Below are positions 11,365 through 21,661 of a DNA stretch of 64,000 nt, piece after piece (positions within the stretch are counted from its first letter, which is position 1; the number at the start of each line of letters is the position of its first letter). The stretch spans positions 558,001-622,000 of the forward strand of contig JAEUWY010000016.1 of NCBI GenBank assembly GCA_022059125.1. Reading direction: 5' to 3'. A model generated the notes under the pieces. It saw only the letters and a list, made by a program, of their open reading frames with translations. It was not told the DNA's origin and did not search any database. This stretch comes from Corynespora cassiicola (taxonomy: Eukaryota > Ascomycota > Dothideomycetes > Pleosporales > Corynesporascaceae). The translations under genes and the position numbers were made by a program.

Positions 11365-13692
11365 TCAAAGCTTCGCCCTGGTCTCAGTCGCCTTATGCAA
11401 GTCTCTTCCCCTGACCCTAAAATATTCCTTTACCTTTGCCTTGGCCACATCTACAGCATCTCGGTCTTCAATGGTACTCGGCACCTGTACATCCTTGTCC
11501 ACCTCACCATGTGTCGCATTCTCAATCAGCTCGCGCAGTACGCGCCTCAAAGTTTTCCCGCTCCTAGTCTTGGGGATCATACCTTTGCCCTGTATCATAC
11601 CCCCAAGAGATGCAATAGCCCCGATTTGCTCACGCACCAACTTTTGCACCTCGCCGAAAAGCGCATCGTCAGGAACAGCAGGGTGGGGGTGATGATGAGT
11701 CGACAGAGTGACGAAGGCGAAGGGAAGGTGACCCTTCAAGGCATCTGGAATGCCAACGACAGCAGCCTCTGCAATACCGGGGTGGGAAGTGATTGCCTGT
11801 TCAATCGAGCCTGGAACGGCGTCAGCATCCCCATGTCACACCAACAGTACGTATTGCGCCCTTGAAGCATACGTAAGATGCGACACAGAGACAACCATGT
11901 TGTGGGCAAGTGAGGACTTACCTGTGCTGAATCGGTGTGCGGCAACGTTGATGACATCGTCAGCTCTGGACATGATGGAGATGTAGCCCTCTTCGTCAAT
12001 CATCCCTGCATCACCCGTATCGATCCATTGACCATCGAACCGTTTCATATAGCCCTTGTAGAAACGTTCCTCATCCCGCCAAAGCGTCGTGAAGGCCGTG
12101 GGTGCAAGAGGAATGGCCATTACGATGTTGCCCATTTCTCCTCTCTTCACCTCCTTGCCCTCGTCATCCACAACGCGCACATCGAAGCCTGGCATTGGCT
12201 TTCCGGCAGACCCGGGCTTGATAGGAAGTGGGGCATGGCGATGGGTTGAGCTGAAGTCCTGGCCAGCAGCAGCGCTAAGAGCTACCCCTGAGATGGGGGA
12301 GCCAGATTCAGACGACCACCAATTGTCCACCACGACCGCGCCGGCGGCACAATGTTTGGCAAGGAGCCTCTGATACATTTGAACAATGCTCGGCTCGCTC
12401 CGCTCCCCTGCCAGAAACAGTGCACGCAGGGATCGAAGTCCCCCTCGTTCTCCATAGATTCTCTCAAAGTAATCGTTGTCGCCATCCTCGCGTCTTATTG
12501 CCCGTAGCGCAGTCGGGGCAGTGAACATGGTGGTGACTTTGTATTCTTCAACTATGCGCCAGAAGGTGCTGGCATCCGGAGTCCCCACGGGCTTGCCCTC
12601 GAAGAGGATGGTTGTGGCGCCGGCAAGCAGCGGAGCGTACACTGTCCTGGTCTGAGACGGATTACTCGGCAGCATTTTCAAGGGGACGTACCTATGTAGG
12701 AGTGACCGACGACCCATCCGATATCGCTGGCTGTGAACATGACATCTCCGGGGCCGTGGACGCCGAAGAGGTACTTGATGGAAAAGTTGAGCCCAACCGC
12801 ATGGCCACCGGCTGATCGTACCACACCCTTGGGAAGGCCAGTGGTGCCTGCACAGCATAAACATCACTAATGGATACACGGTATCGGTACGATGTTAGAC
12901 GGACTTACCGGATGTATAGATAATGTACAAGCCGTCCTCGCTCTTCACTGGCACGGCCTCTGCCTTCAAACCCCTATTCTTCGCGCTCTTGACGAGACGC
13001 TGCCAGTTACGCTGCCCCTCTTCCTTCAGGACAGGGTCCCACCTTAGCTGCTCTCGCTGCCAGATGATGGTCTTGCCAGGCTTGAATGTGGATTTCTGAA
13101 TGGCCTCTTCAATGAGGCCTTTGTAAGCCACTGGACCCTTGGTACCCTCTATTCCGCAAGAGGCCGTCATGATGGCCCGCGGTCGGGATGCCTCGATGCG
13201 TTGGGCCAGTGCTGCAGGCGAAAAGCCACCAAATACGACGGCATGGATGGCGCCCAGACGGGCGATGGCCAGCATGGCAAAGACGGCGGCAGGGATCATG
13301 GGCATGTAAATGAGCACAACATGGCCCTTCTTCACTCCCTCCTCCCTGAGCACACCCGCAAGTGTCTCCACCTCTTGCAAGAGCTGGTGGTAGGTGAATT
13401 GCTCCTTTGAGCCCGTGACGGGACTATCCCAGCAAATGGCAACGTTGGAGCCATTTCCGTTCCGAACGTGCCGGTCCACACAATTGAATGTGGTGGAGAT
13501 CTCGCCGCCCGGATACCAGCTCCAATGGTCGTGGGTTACGCCGCTCTGCTCCAGCGTCTTCTTGCTCCTCTGCAGGGCAAGGTGCGGCTTCGTGTGCCAG
13601 GCAACAAGATCGGCCTGGCGGGACCAAAAGGCCTCTGGATCCGAGATGGAGTCTCTGTAGACTTGATCCTGGATGTGGTCAAGCCGAGACAT
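11365..13692 (-). CDS. Acetyl/propionyl-CoA synthetase-like AMP-forming ligase with C-terminal AKL
   Basis: The predicted protein is 701 aa, from exons 13692-12909, 12847-12692, 12641-11922 and 11810-11365, with introns of 61, 50 and 111 bp. All joins stay in frame. It is an ANL-superfamily AMP-forming acyl-CoA synthetase. The P-loop-like YTSG-TTGLPKGV is split by intron 1. WWSSESGSP, WIDTGDAG and the catalytic Lys in PKTRSGKTLRR follow. The sequence resembles the PrpE/ACSS3 branch, whose substrates are propionate and acetate. The C-terminus is AKL, a peroxisomal PTS1-type tripeptide. The ATG at 13692 (MSRLDHI) gives a normal family N-terminus. Substrate and organelle are inferences. Confidence 0.87.
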
Positions 13693-14589
13693 GCTGGCGG
13701 CTTGCACGGGAATGGCGAGACTGGTCGACGGCCTCTGTTCCTACGCACTACTGTGCTCGTGCGTCTTCGATGGTGCTCTCGACGGAACGATGCCGACGAA
13801 TGCAGCCAAACACACAAGGGCCCGGGGGGGGGGTTGTTGGACCTCGGCAATGGGGGCAAAGAGCAGTTGATCAGACGGCAATTGGGTTGGTGGACACATG
13901 TCAGGACGGCCCATGATGGCCTCAAGACGAGATTGATATAACAGCACTCGGCAAAGCGGTCGGCCAAGCGGGAGGTGTGGTGCGTGTCAGCCATGACGCT
14001 CACCGAGGGTGGTGGTGTCGGGTCTGGGGTCGCTAGCACCCCGCAAATGCTAACCCGATGCGGACAGCAGGGTGCGTGGGCAGCACCCCAGGGGCCATGG
14101 AGGGCGGCCGGGCTCGCGTTTGAGCGGCGGCAGGTCGGGCAGCTTGGGAGGCAGCGTGAGCCGTGGTTCAGGGCCATGTGGCATTTGGCTGGAACCAAGA
14201 TTGCAAAAGGATGCCACGGTCTGGAGGGCTGGAGGGCTGGAGGATTCTGCTGGAGCCAGCAGCACGCGGGGGCAGGCTCCGGGGGCCCAATGAGGACATC
14301 TGGCTTGCACGTCGAGGCCCGCGACTAGGCGACTGCTAATGCCGGCCTACTACATGGCCCATCACAGCAACAGGTGTTCTACGGGCGTCTGCACATGTGC
14401 ACACAGGTACCTACGGGACAGCGTGGCGTGCAGGGCGCAGCGGCAGGAGGCAGATGGCAGGGCCAAAAGGTTCAGGTTCGTTCGGTTGAATGCCTTCAAA
14501 TCAGCCGCCCCGGTCGTCAGACCCGCGACGGGCCGTCCCCCGTTGTGAGCCTGAGCGATACGTGACAGCGGCAGCAGCAACAGCGCTGG

Positions 14590-14850
14590 AGGAGTTGGAG
14601 CTGGAGCTGGAGCTGGGTTGGGGGAGGGGGGGGTGTCACGTGGGCGGGCAGTTCTGCGGGCAGTTCTGCGGGCAGTTCTGCGGGCGGCGCTGCAGGAGCT
14701 GAGCTCAAGCTCGAGCTGCACCGGCTGGACCTGATGGCGACGGCGTGCAAAGCTCCGACAGCTCCCGTCGACCTGGGAAAGCGTGGGCCGTGGGCCGTGG
14801 GCCGTGGGCAGCATGGCGGCATGGCGGCGTGGGTGGCAGCGTGGCAGCGT
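14590..14850. repeat. Cluster of short tandem repeats
   Basis: Several tandem arrays lie together: GGAGCT units at about 14592-14615, three 12 bp units of GGGCAGTTCTGC at 14646-14681, and four GTGGGCC units at about 14783-14809, followed by GGCATGGC/GGCAGCGT units. These look like replication-slippage repeats. Confidence 0.75.
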
Positions 14851-15308
14851 GGCAGGCCGCAGCGAGGCAAGGCGGCGACTGGCCAGGGAGGGCCCCAGCA
14901 CTCGAATATACACCAGGTGCGCGTCGTTGGACGTCGCGGAGTCGCGGAGTCGCGGCTATTTCCCTGGCTAGCGCGGGCGGGCGGCGCTAGCAGCGAGCAG
15001 AGGCTGCACTCATCGGAGCCTTTTCCTGTCTGCGACAGCCAGGGCGTCCAAGGGCGGCCAGGAGGGCAGACGGACAGGCGAGGGCCAGGCGAAGGGACAG
15101 CCGTGCACCAGAACCGACCAGAACCGACGGCTGCGGGCGAGCTTGCTTGGGTGTCCTCGGCCTGCCTGCGGAGCAATTGGGGGGCACTACTGGCCCCCCC
15201 CGGGAGCAGGCCTCCTGCGCGGGACTGGGACAGAAGCCGAGCGCACGACCGCTTTGGCAGCGACGTGAAACGGGAGCGAGCGTGTGCAGCGGTTCGACCG
15301 CCATGGCC

Positions 15309-15380
15309 GTGGTGGTGGTGGTGGTGATGGGCGAGGAGGAGGAGGAGGAGGAGAAGAAGAAGAAGAAGAAGAAGAAGAAG
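15309..15380. repeat. (GGT)n, (GAG)n and (AAG)n microsatellites
   Basis: Three purine-rich trinucleotide arrays follow each other: GGT repeats to about 15326, GAG repeats about 15332-15353, then AAG repeats to about 15380. Confidence 0.9.
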
Positions 15381-15633
15381 CACTATGGAGGAGGGGGGGG
15401 GGCAAGGCGGGCGGCTGGGAATCGGCAGCGGACTCAGCACCGGCGACGGCCAGCTTTGCGATTGACATGCAGCGGAATGGCCTGTGGCATCACGTCGTCG
15501 GGGTCCTGTGCCTGTGTCTGTGTGCATGCTGCATGGCCGCGAGCTGCAGAGACGTGTTAGGCGCAGTTCAGGCCCTGGGACTGCCCGAAAACAGCTCCGC
15601 AGGCGAGCGGCGACGGCGAGCTCGCACACGCCA

Positions 15634-15649
15634 GGGGGGGGGGGGGGGG
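15634..15649. repeat. Poly-G tract of 16 bases
   Basis: An uninterrupted run of 16 G is present, and length errors are likely in such a tract. Confidence 0.85.
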
Positions 15650-16379
15650 CAGGGCGAAATAGGACCAGACGAAGCGTCGCCGCGCTGCCGTCTGGACATG
15701 CTGTTAAAAAACCCAGGAGCCAGCACGGGTGCACCCAGGCAGGCTCGCGGCGGTCGACGTTCACACGAGGCCAAAGGGCGGCTGGGCGGGCGGCGCTGCA
15801 TCTCGAGGCGGGACAGACACGGGCGGCTGTTGGTGTTTCTCTGCTGCTAGCGGCCTGGCCCACGACGGGGGCGACGGGGGCCTCGCTGGCCGCTGGCCGC
15901 TGGCTGCTGGCTGCTGGCTGCTGTCCCTGTGCTGTGCTGCTGCCATGCTGCCCATGCTGCGGGCCTGTCCGGTGGACCTGTGCTGTGCTGCGTGCCTCTG
16001 CGAGCTGCTTCTGGCGGCCGTCTAGCGAGTAGCGAGCAGCGAGCAGCAACTGCTCTTGTGCGTGCTTAACAAACCCCCGACGTCCTCCAATCTCCATCGC
16101 GCCCGGTGCAGCTCTGCTTTTCCTCCCCCTCCCTCGCCCTCGCCCTCGCGCCGCCTCTCGCAGCCTCTTGCAGCCCCTCGCCGCCTGCCTCAGCATCCCC
16201 ACTATCGACACATCCGCCTGCGCTCCGCCCACTCCATCATCCCTCCCTCCCTCCCTCCCTCACCACCACCACCACTGCCACCACCACCCACCCCCCCCCA
16301 CGGCCGCCAACCCCACGCGGGCCCTATCAGTCGCTGCGTCGCCTCTCGCCGCTCTCGCCCCTGCGCTGCTGCTGCTACT

Positions 16380-16380
<1 letters not shown>

Positions 16381-16410
<30 letters not shown>
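16381..16410. repeat. (CCG)n microsatellite
   Basis: Ten consecutive CCG units lie in the C/T-rich Ras leader, preceded by CTG units. Confidence 0.9.
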
Positions 16411-16411
<1 letters not shown>

Positions 16412-16692
16412 TGCTCTGCCTGCCCGCCCGCCTGCCTGCGTGCACCGGCGCCTCTTCTGCCCTCTTCCCGCCCTGACCCTCTTTCGCGTGGGAACACGAG
16501 CCAGCAACGGCCCTGACAGCCAGCCAGCACGTCCGGCCACTTCCACGGCCCTCACTGACCCTCCGCCCTCGACAAACATCCTCTCTCCACCTCTCCACCC
16601 ATCTCCTCTCCCTCTCTCGCCCTGCACCTGCCCCCCTCACGCTGCTCTCCTACGGCCCGCCGCTGCACCCCGAGCCGATCCTCTTCTCTCAT

Positions 16693-16716
16693 ATCGTCTC
16701 GTCTCGTCTCGTCTCG
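16693..16716. repeat. (TCGTC)n pentanucleotide repeat
   Basis: About five tandem TCGTC-type units lie in the pyrimidine-rich leader of the Ras gene. Confidence 0.8.
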
Positions 16717-16856
16717 CCCAACCCCCCCGTCCCTCGCTTCTGCAGCCGCGTTTACGCTTTCTGCGACGGCGTTTCTGCACTGGCCAGCCCGCCGCAACTG
16801 TACGACGCTGTGCTCCGCCCGTCCTCCGTCCTCCGTCCAAGTCCCCGCCCGCTGAG

Positions 16857-16881
16857 GCCTGAAGCCTGAAGCCTGAAGCCT
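16857..16881. repeat. Tandem GCCTGAA repeat
   Basis: Three tandem GCCTGAA units, followed by GCCTAAA, lie about 400 bp before the Ras start codon. Confidence 0.8.
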
Positions 16882-17279
16882 AAAACTCCTGTCCACGCCT
16901 CACGCCTCACCCACTCCGCCCTCGCCCTCGCCCTCCACACTCGGCTCCATCCGTCCCTTCGACGCTGAACTGGCTGCAGCTACCCGCGACACGCGCAAGC
17001 TGTGGCCCCAGTGCATCCGCCGCTCGAAACGTTTGCCGGCTGCGAGTCCCGCAACCTCGACGCCAGCCATCCGCCGTAAGCTGAGAGGGTTGCTGGTCAG
17101 CTGCCCGCTCGCCCGTCCTTCTGTCGCCGCCGCCAGACGCCTCCACGGCCCCGCGACTACGTGGCTCGCTGTTCGCACCACTCCCCGTCCGCACCTAGCC
17201 CCTTGCCCGACTTTCGCCTCCATCCCGCTGCCACTCACTCCCGATCTGCCACCTCCCTCCCGCCTGCTCTTCCGACAAG

Positions 17280-18109
17280 ATGGCGGGGAAAATGACCTTG
17301 TACAAATTGGTGGTGCTGGGCGACGGCGGCGTGGGCAAGACGGCCCTCACCATCCAGGTACGTACGCACCCAATCTCTCCCCGCCATTGCCCTCAGGTGA
17401 GCCTGACTGACCACAACCTTCCCTCTAGCTCTGTCTCAACCACTTCGTCGAAACCTACGACCCCACCATTGAAGACTCATACCGCAAGCAAGTCCAGATC
17501 GATGGTCAATCCTGCATGCTTGAAGTCCTCGACACCGCCGGCCAGGAAGAGTACATAGCCCTACGGGACCAATGGATACGCGATGGCGAGGGCTTCGTGC
17601 TCGTATACAGCATCTCATCGCGCTCATCTTTCGCCCGCATCCAACGCTTCCACAGCCAAATCCAGCGCGTCAAGGAAACATCGCTCTCGGGCTCGCCCAC
17701 ATACCCCGGCTCACCGCTCAGCGCATCGTCACACGGCTCAGGATTCGGCCCAGCGCCCGTTATGCTCGTCGGCAACAAGTGCGATAGGGTAACCGAGCGC
17801 GAGGTCTCGACCCAGGAAGGTAGTGCACTAGCAAAGGAGCTGGGCTGCGATTTTGTCGAAGCATCCGCCAAGAATTGCGTCAACGTTGAAAAGGCCTTCT
17901 ACGAGGTTGTGCGCCAGCTACGGCGGCAAAGACACCAAGGTGTCAGTCGCGATACCAAGCCCACCCGAGGAGGACTCGCTCGCAACAACCACAGTGGCGG
18001 CCGGAAGCTGGATGGTTACGTCAATGGCGATGCCCATCGCCCTCACGGTACTCGGCGCGGAGGCGCTGGCAGGAGGAAGAACGAAAAGCCCAAGTGCGTG
18101 ATCCTGTGA
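17280..18109 (+). CDS. RAS2: Ras-family small GTPase, Ras2/RasB type
   Basis: The predicted protein is 252 aa, from exons 17280-17357 and 17429-18109 with a 71 bp intron (GTACGT to CTAG). It is a membrane-anchored molecular switch; fungal Ras2-type proteins signal growth and morphogenesis through cAMP and MAPK routes. Seen: the P-loop GDGGVGKT at residues 14-21, switch I YDPTIEDSY at 36-44, DTAGQEEY at 61-68, GNKCD, EASAK, and the C-terminal prenylation box CVIL. An insert between the core strands (SLSGSPTYPGSPLSA region) is typical of this subtype. Residue 69 is Ile where fungal relatives usually carry Thr. The end is Arg/Lys-rich, fitting a polybasic membrane anchor. Ending in Leu, the CaaX box suggests geranylgeranylation (inference). 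Confidence 0.92.
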
Positions 18110-19463
18110 AAAAAAACATGGTTCTGGTTTGCCGTGTCTTCACTCGCCTTCCACTGCCAAGTTGGTTTCCCTTTTCATCAACTGCATCCACCTGCAGCCC
18201 CGCATGGAAAAGCCTTTGGAACCATAACGCAGAGGCATGGCCATTTGCCCACTGCAGCCGCGCGATCAATACCCCTTATGTTCTCATCCCGGCCGGGCCA
18301 CTTGTTCCTGTCGATCCAGTACCAAACTTTTTTTCCACACACACCCCTAACGAGCCACGACGCAAGCTGCCTCTCCAAGCAATATCCTAGCCTCTCACGA
18401 GTGCTTCAGCGTCATCATGAACCGATAGAATCGAAATCATTAGGCGTCGGCATGGGAGCGGCGTTTACAGCTTTTTGAATGCAACGGAAGCATCATAGGT
18501 CTCCTTCATGCTGCATGAGACCCTCGGAGTTCTTGGAGTACACTTTTTTTGGATTTCCCAGGCAGGATCCGAGAGGATCTTGTATGATGATGATGCACGG
18601 CTGTCAGAAGATGGATGGGGTGGGTGTGAGCTTTTTGGACATGTAGGGTCAAGGCGCACAGCTGGTTGCCCAGGTCTGTGTCCCCGGAACCGGCCAGCTG
18701 GGGACAGCGCCATCTCTGAAATGTTTGCGACCAAAAAAAAAAGTACCGGGTTTGCCAGGGCTGCTTCGGATTTGGGATTTCGGATTGCAGACACGGCTTC
18801 TACTTCCTACAAGTTCAAATTTCCTGCTTTCTATTTCCGCTTAACTGATGGAGCTAGGAAGGGAGTGTTTCTCATTTGCTTCATTGTTTTCGAGGGGATA
18901 CCCGTCTTACTCATGTCTATATAGTGCGCATTTTATGAAAAAGAGACTAGATTCACGCATCCACTATGGTCTACCCTTTTACATATGTGACGCCGAACTA
19001 CTCCAAACTAGGTACTACGGCGAGGAAATGTGCTCATGGCCAGGTGACCTTCAATCGCCACCTCGAGCGTGTCAGATATTTTTGCCTGCAGCAGACCCTG
19101 ACAGTCCCAACACTTGACAGGACATTTATAGCCTCTGTTCTTGCATGTGCAGGCGGGAGGGGGCCGAGGGAGCGAAACCTTATCGCAAAGTTTACCTGAC
19201 AAGCCAACATGGACTTCCTAGACAACGGCGTGAAATCTGACTGCTTGGGATCCTCAACCACCTGTTCCCCTCAACCCGCTGCCAAGATTCAATAGTGAAG
19301 CTTCTCGTAGACGTATCGTTGGGGTACAGATCGCGATCGCATGCAACCCCCCCCCCCTTCCCCGTTCCCTTCGAGAACGCTTCGCCCTTTTGTTTTGCAC
19401 TATGGAAAAGCATCTTCATCATGGTGATGGTGGGAATCAGGCCCAATTGCAACTACACTTGTA
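18110..19463. other. Intergenic region between RAS and the acetyltransferase
   Basis: These 1.35 kb hold the Ras 3' UTR at the left and the acetyltransferase 3' end at the right. Composition is mixed, with short A, T and C runs (C9 at about 19348-19356). I found no gene, repeat or tRNA that I could support. Confidence 0.4.
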
Positions 19464-20897
19464 TCAACCCACGAACTCGCCGAACCTAGTGAAGTCGTCG
19501 TCGCCCTTCAATCTCTCCAGATCCTCAGCCCTCAGGCACAGCGCTACAGCGACCTCTCCATCCCTTGCCTTGGGCATCAGGTAGAACAAGCTTTCCACCG
19601 GCACGAATCCCGGGCGACGGACAGCCTCAGGCAGCCCCAGCCCCAGCCCAAAGTCTACATGATAGGCGTCAATCTTTGCCCAGCTCGATAGCATAACGTC
19701 TGCGTCTAGCTTCAGGGTTGCGGTGAAGTTTGCGCGCGCTCGGTTCTCGGGCGACTGGGAGATGAAGGTGGCCAGGGAGCGCGTCCTGTAGGCCAGGTCG
19801 CTCTCCCTGGGATCGACCTGCTGGCGCATCTCCGCAGCAATCCCTCCGAGGGGCATCGAGAGCAGCGCATCCAGGGTATACTCGTGATACGTCATGTTTT
19901 GTAGGATTCCGGGGTAGCTCGCAGGTGCGCCTAGGTATCTGCGGGCGTCGACGGCGCGGGCAAACGTTACCTCCCTGTTGGGGGGGAGGCGCGAGCTTCG
20001 CGCACGAAGCACAGACTGGTAGAGCAAGGCAGATAGTGCGTCATCCGTCGTGATGTAGCCGTTGAAGCCCGCAGGAAGCGTGCGCGTGGCCAGGTCCTTG
20101 AGCTCGTTGAGCTCGTGTCCGCCGAACCTAAAGTACGACCAGGAGCACTGGGGCGGTGCGCCAGCCTCTGGCATTGCAATGTCCGAGGCTGGTGCATGCG
20201 CTTGCGCAGGTGGAGGCTGGGGTGTGGGTTGTGGCTGGATGATTTGCTTCTCCAGTTCTCTGCCTGGCTTGTATCCGTCCTCGATGAGTGGAATCACGTC
20301 CTTGCGCGCCATGTTGCCGACACGCATCTCTTCGTCTGTAAACGCCTCTCCCCGGCATGCTTTCGATAGTAGGTTGATCATGGCAGCTTGCCCGGTCATG
20401 TCCGCCACATTGTGCTGTACATTGACGCAGAGCAATAGTCCGCCCCGGATAAACGAAGCTTGCAGCAGCAGGACAGGAGCACTATCCGCCGCACTTGCTG
20501 GCCATGTTGTGGCATCGAATCCAAGCCCTGTAAACGTGGGACATGGTGCCCATTTCTCCTCCCCCAGCATGGAAAACGGGAACTTGGCCTCTCTAAGCGT
20601 TGACATGGTGGGGCCCATTTGATCTTTGGTATAATCCTTGATGGTAAGGCAGGGCACCGCTTCTAAAGATCGAATCTTGTACACCGGAGGACCGCCTGCT
20701 GTAGAGTTGATGTCGATGACCTGACCCGCAGTCCAGGGAAAACTCGCGTACAGGCGCTGCAGGCCAACGTCCAGTATTTTGACGATAGCATCGTGCTGAA
20801 CATCGTGCGGCATGTCGAAAATGAAGCACAATTGTGTATAGAGTCTGAAAAGGGTTGGTTGTTCGCCCAGCACATCGAGATCAATGTTTAGAGCCAT
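19464..20897 (-). CDS. BAHD-type O-acyltransferase (trichothecene 3-O-acetyltransferase-like family)
   Basis: This is a single-exon gene of 477 aa. It shows the catalytic HxxxD motif as QHNVAD (H162, D166) and the structural DFGWG motif in variant form DFGLG (415-419), which together define BAHD acyl-CoA-dependent O-acyltransferases. The overall type matches the fungal TRI101-like branch often annotated as trichothecene 3-O-acetyltransferase, but no trichothecene genes are seen here and most family members have other, unknown acceptors. A Gln/Pro/Ala-rich linker occurs at about 220-250 between the two lobes. The start ATG lies only about 0.3 kb from the AT-rich block, so expression could be affected by nearby heterochromatin. 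Confidence 0.8.
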   Translation of the reverse strand: MALNIDLDVLGEQPTLFRLYTQLCFIFDMPHDVQHDAIVKILDVGLQRLYASFPWTAGQVIDINSTAGGPPVYKIRSLEAVPCLTIKDYTKDQMGPTMSTLREAKFPFSMLGEEKWAPCPTFTGLGFDATTWPASAADSAPVLLLQASFIRGGLLLCVNVQHNVADMTGQAAMINLLSKACRGEAFTDEEMRVGNMARKDVIPLIEDGYKPGRELEKQIIQPQPTPQPPPAQAHAPASDIAMPEAGAPPQCSWSYFRFGGHELNELKDLATRTLPAGFNGYITTDDALSALLYQSVLRARSSRLPPNREVTFARAVDARRYLGAPASYPGILQNMTYHEYTLDALLSMPLGGIAAEMRQQVDPRESDLAYRTRSLATFISQSPENRARANFTATLKLDADVMLSSWAKIDAYHVDFGLGLGLPEAVRRPGFVPVESLFYLMPKARDGEVAVALCLRAEDLERLKGDDDFTRFGEFVG

Positions 20898-21087
20898 AAC
20901 AGCTGGTTGTATAGGACTTAGTGAGTGTCAATTTATTAAAATCATACAATAATACCTTTTACTGTGTTGTTGCTTTTAACACGATATAGTAAGTCTAGTC
21001 TATTTTCACTAATAGAGCTACTGCTTTATATGGTTGTTACTATGTATTCTGTCATTATGTGTAGAAATGAGTCGAACACCAAGTAGC

Positions 21088-21171
21088 TAACGTGTTTCAC
21101 AAGCGAGTCGGTAACCCAAGCAAGTCGGTAACGCCTAACCTGCGCACTACCTGCGCTGAACTATTACGTAT
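21088..21171 (+). repeat. Direct repeat copy A, largely unmutated
   Basis: This approximately 84 bp unit, with GCGAGTCGGTAAC-like and GCAAGTCGGTAACG-like segments, recurs 186 bp downstream in mutated form. It resembles the subterminal part of pogo-type elements in this window and may be a transposon end. Confidence 0.65.
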
Positions 21172-21273
21172 ACGTAATATAATATATTTAAAATTATATT
21201 AAACTAATTTATTTTTTAAAAAAAATCATTTTTATTTTTTAAATATAAGTATTATATTTTTTTATTATTATAA

Positions 21274-21357
21274 TAACGTGTTTTATAAGTAAGTTAGTAA
21301 TCTAAATAAACTAGTAACATCTAATCTGTGTACTACTTACACTAAACTATTATATAA
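21274..21357 (+). repeat. Direct repeat copy B, RIP-mutated
   Basis: Aligned without gaps to copy A, all of the roughly two dozen differences are C/T or G/A transitions. Nearly all run toward T or A in this copy; one goes the other way. Confidence 0.65.
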
Positions 21358-21661
21358 TATTTTAATAATAACTAATTTAAAAAATTTATACTAAAACTAA
21401 TATATAATTTATTATTTTAATATTAATACGCGACGCGTTTAAAGCGTTAATTAAACTATAACTATATATAAAGTATTTTAAAGTACTTTTATAAACTAAT
21501 ATACTGTAACGATCTGGATTTAAACACTATTTTACTGCGCTATCTTTCTCTTCTTATTTTTAATTATTTTACTTTACTTTTACTTATTTTATTTTTAACT
21601 AGTTAGTATAAAAAGCTAGATACTCTCTGTATTTTTTAGCTTTTTATTTTAGTATAACGTA

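Larger units (their letters stand above)
13693..17279. other. Long GC-rich, microsatellite-rich gene-free interval before RAS
   Basis: No conserved protein is recognisable in this 3.6 kb, although GC-richness leaves long spurious frames open. It holds many short tandem repeats, homopolymer G/C runs and, from about 16080 on, a strongly C/T-rich strand running to the Ras start. It is best read as the promoter and long pyrimidine-rich 5' leader of the Ras gene plus the upstream region of the acyl-CoA synthetase. A non-coding RNA cannot be excluded. Confidence 0.5.

Noticed and set aside
14517..16232. Long minus-strand open frame (571 codons) in the GC-rich region
   Set aside because: It is low-complexity (Ser, Pro, Leu, Arg and His runs read from microsatellites), has no recognisable domain, and overlapping frames are open on both strands because GC-rich sequence has few stops.
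16056..16862. Plus-strand open frame before RAS
   Set aside because: It is composed of Pro/Ser/Leu translation of a pyrimidine-rich leader, without conserved features. It is better explained as promoter and 5' UTR.
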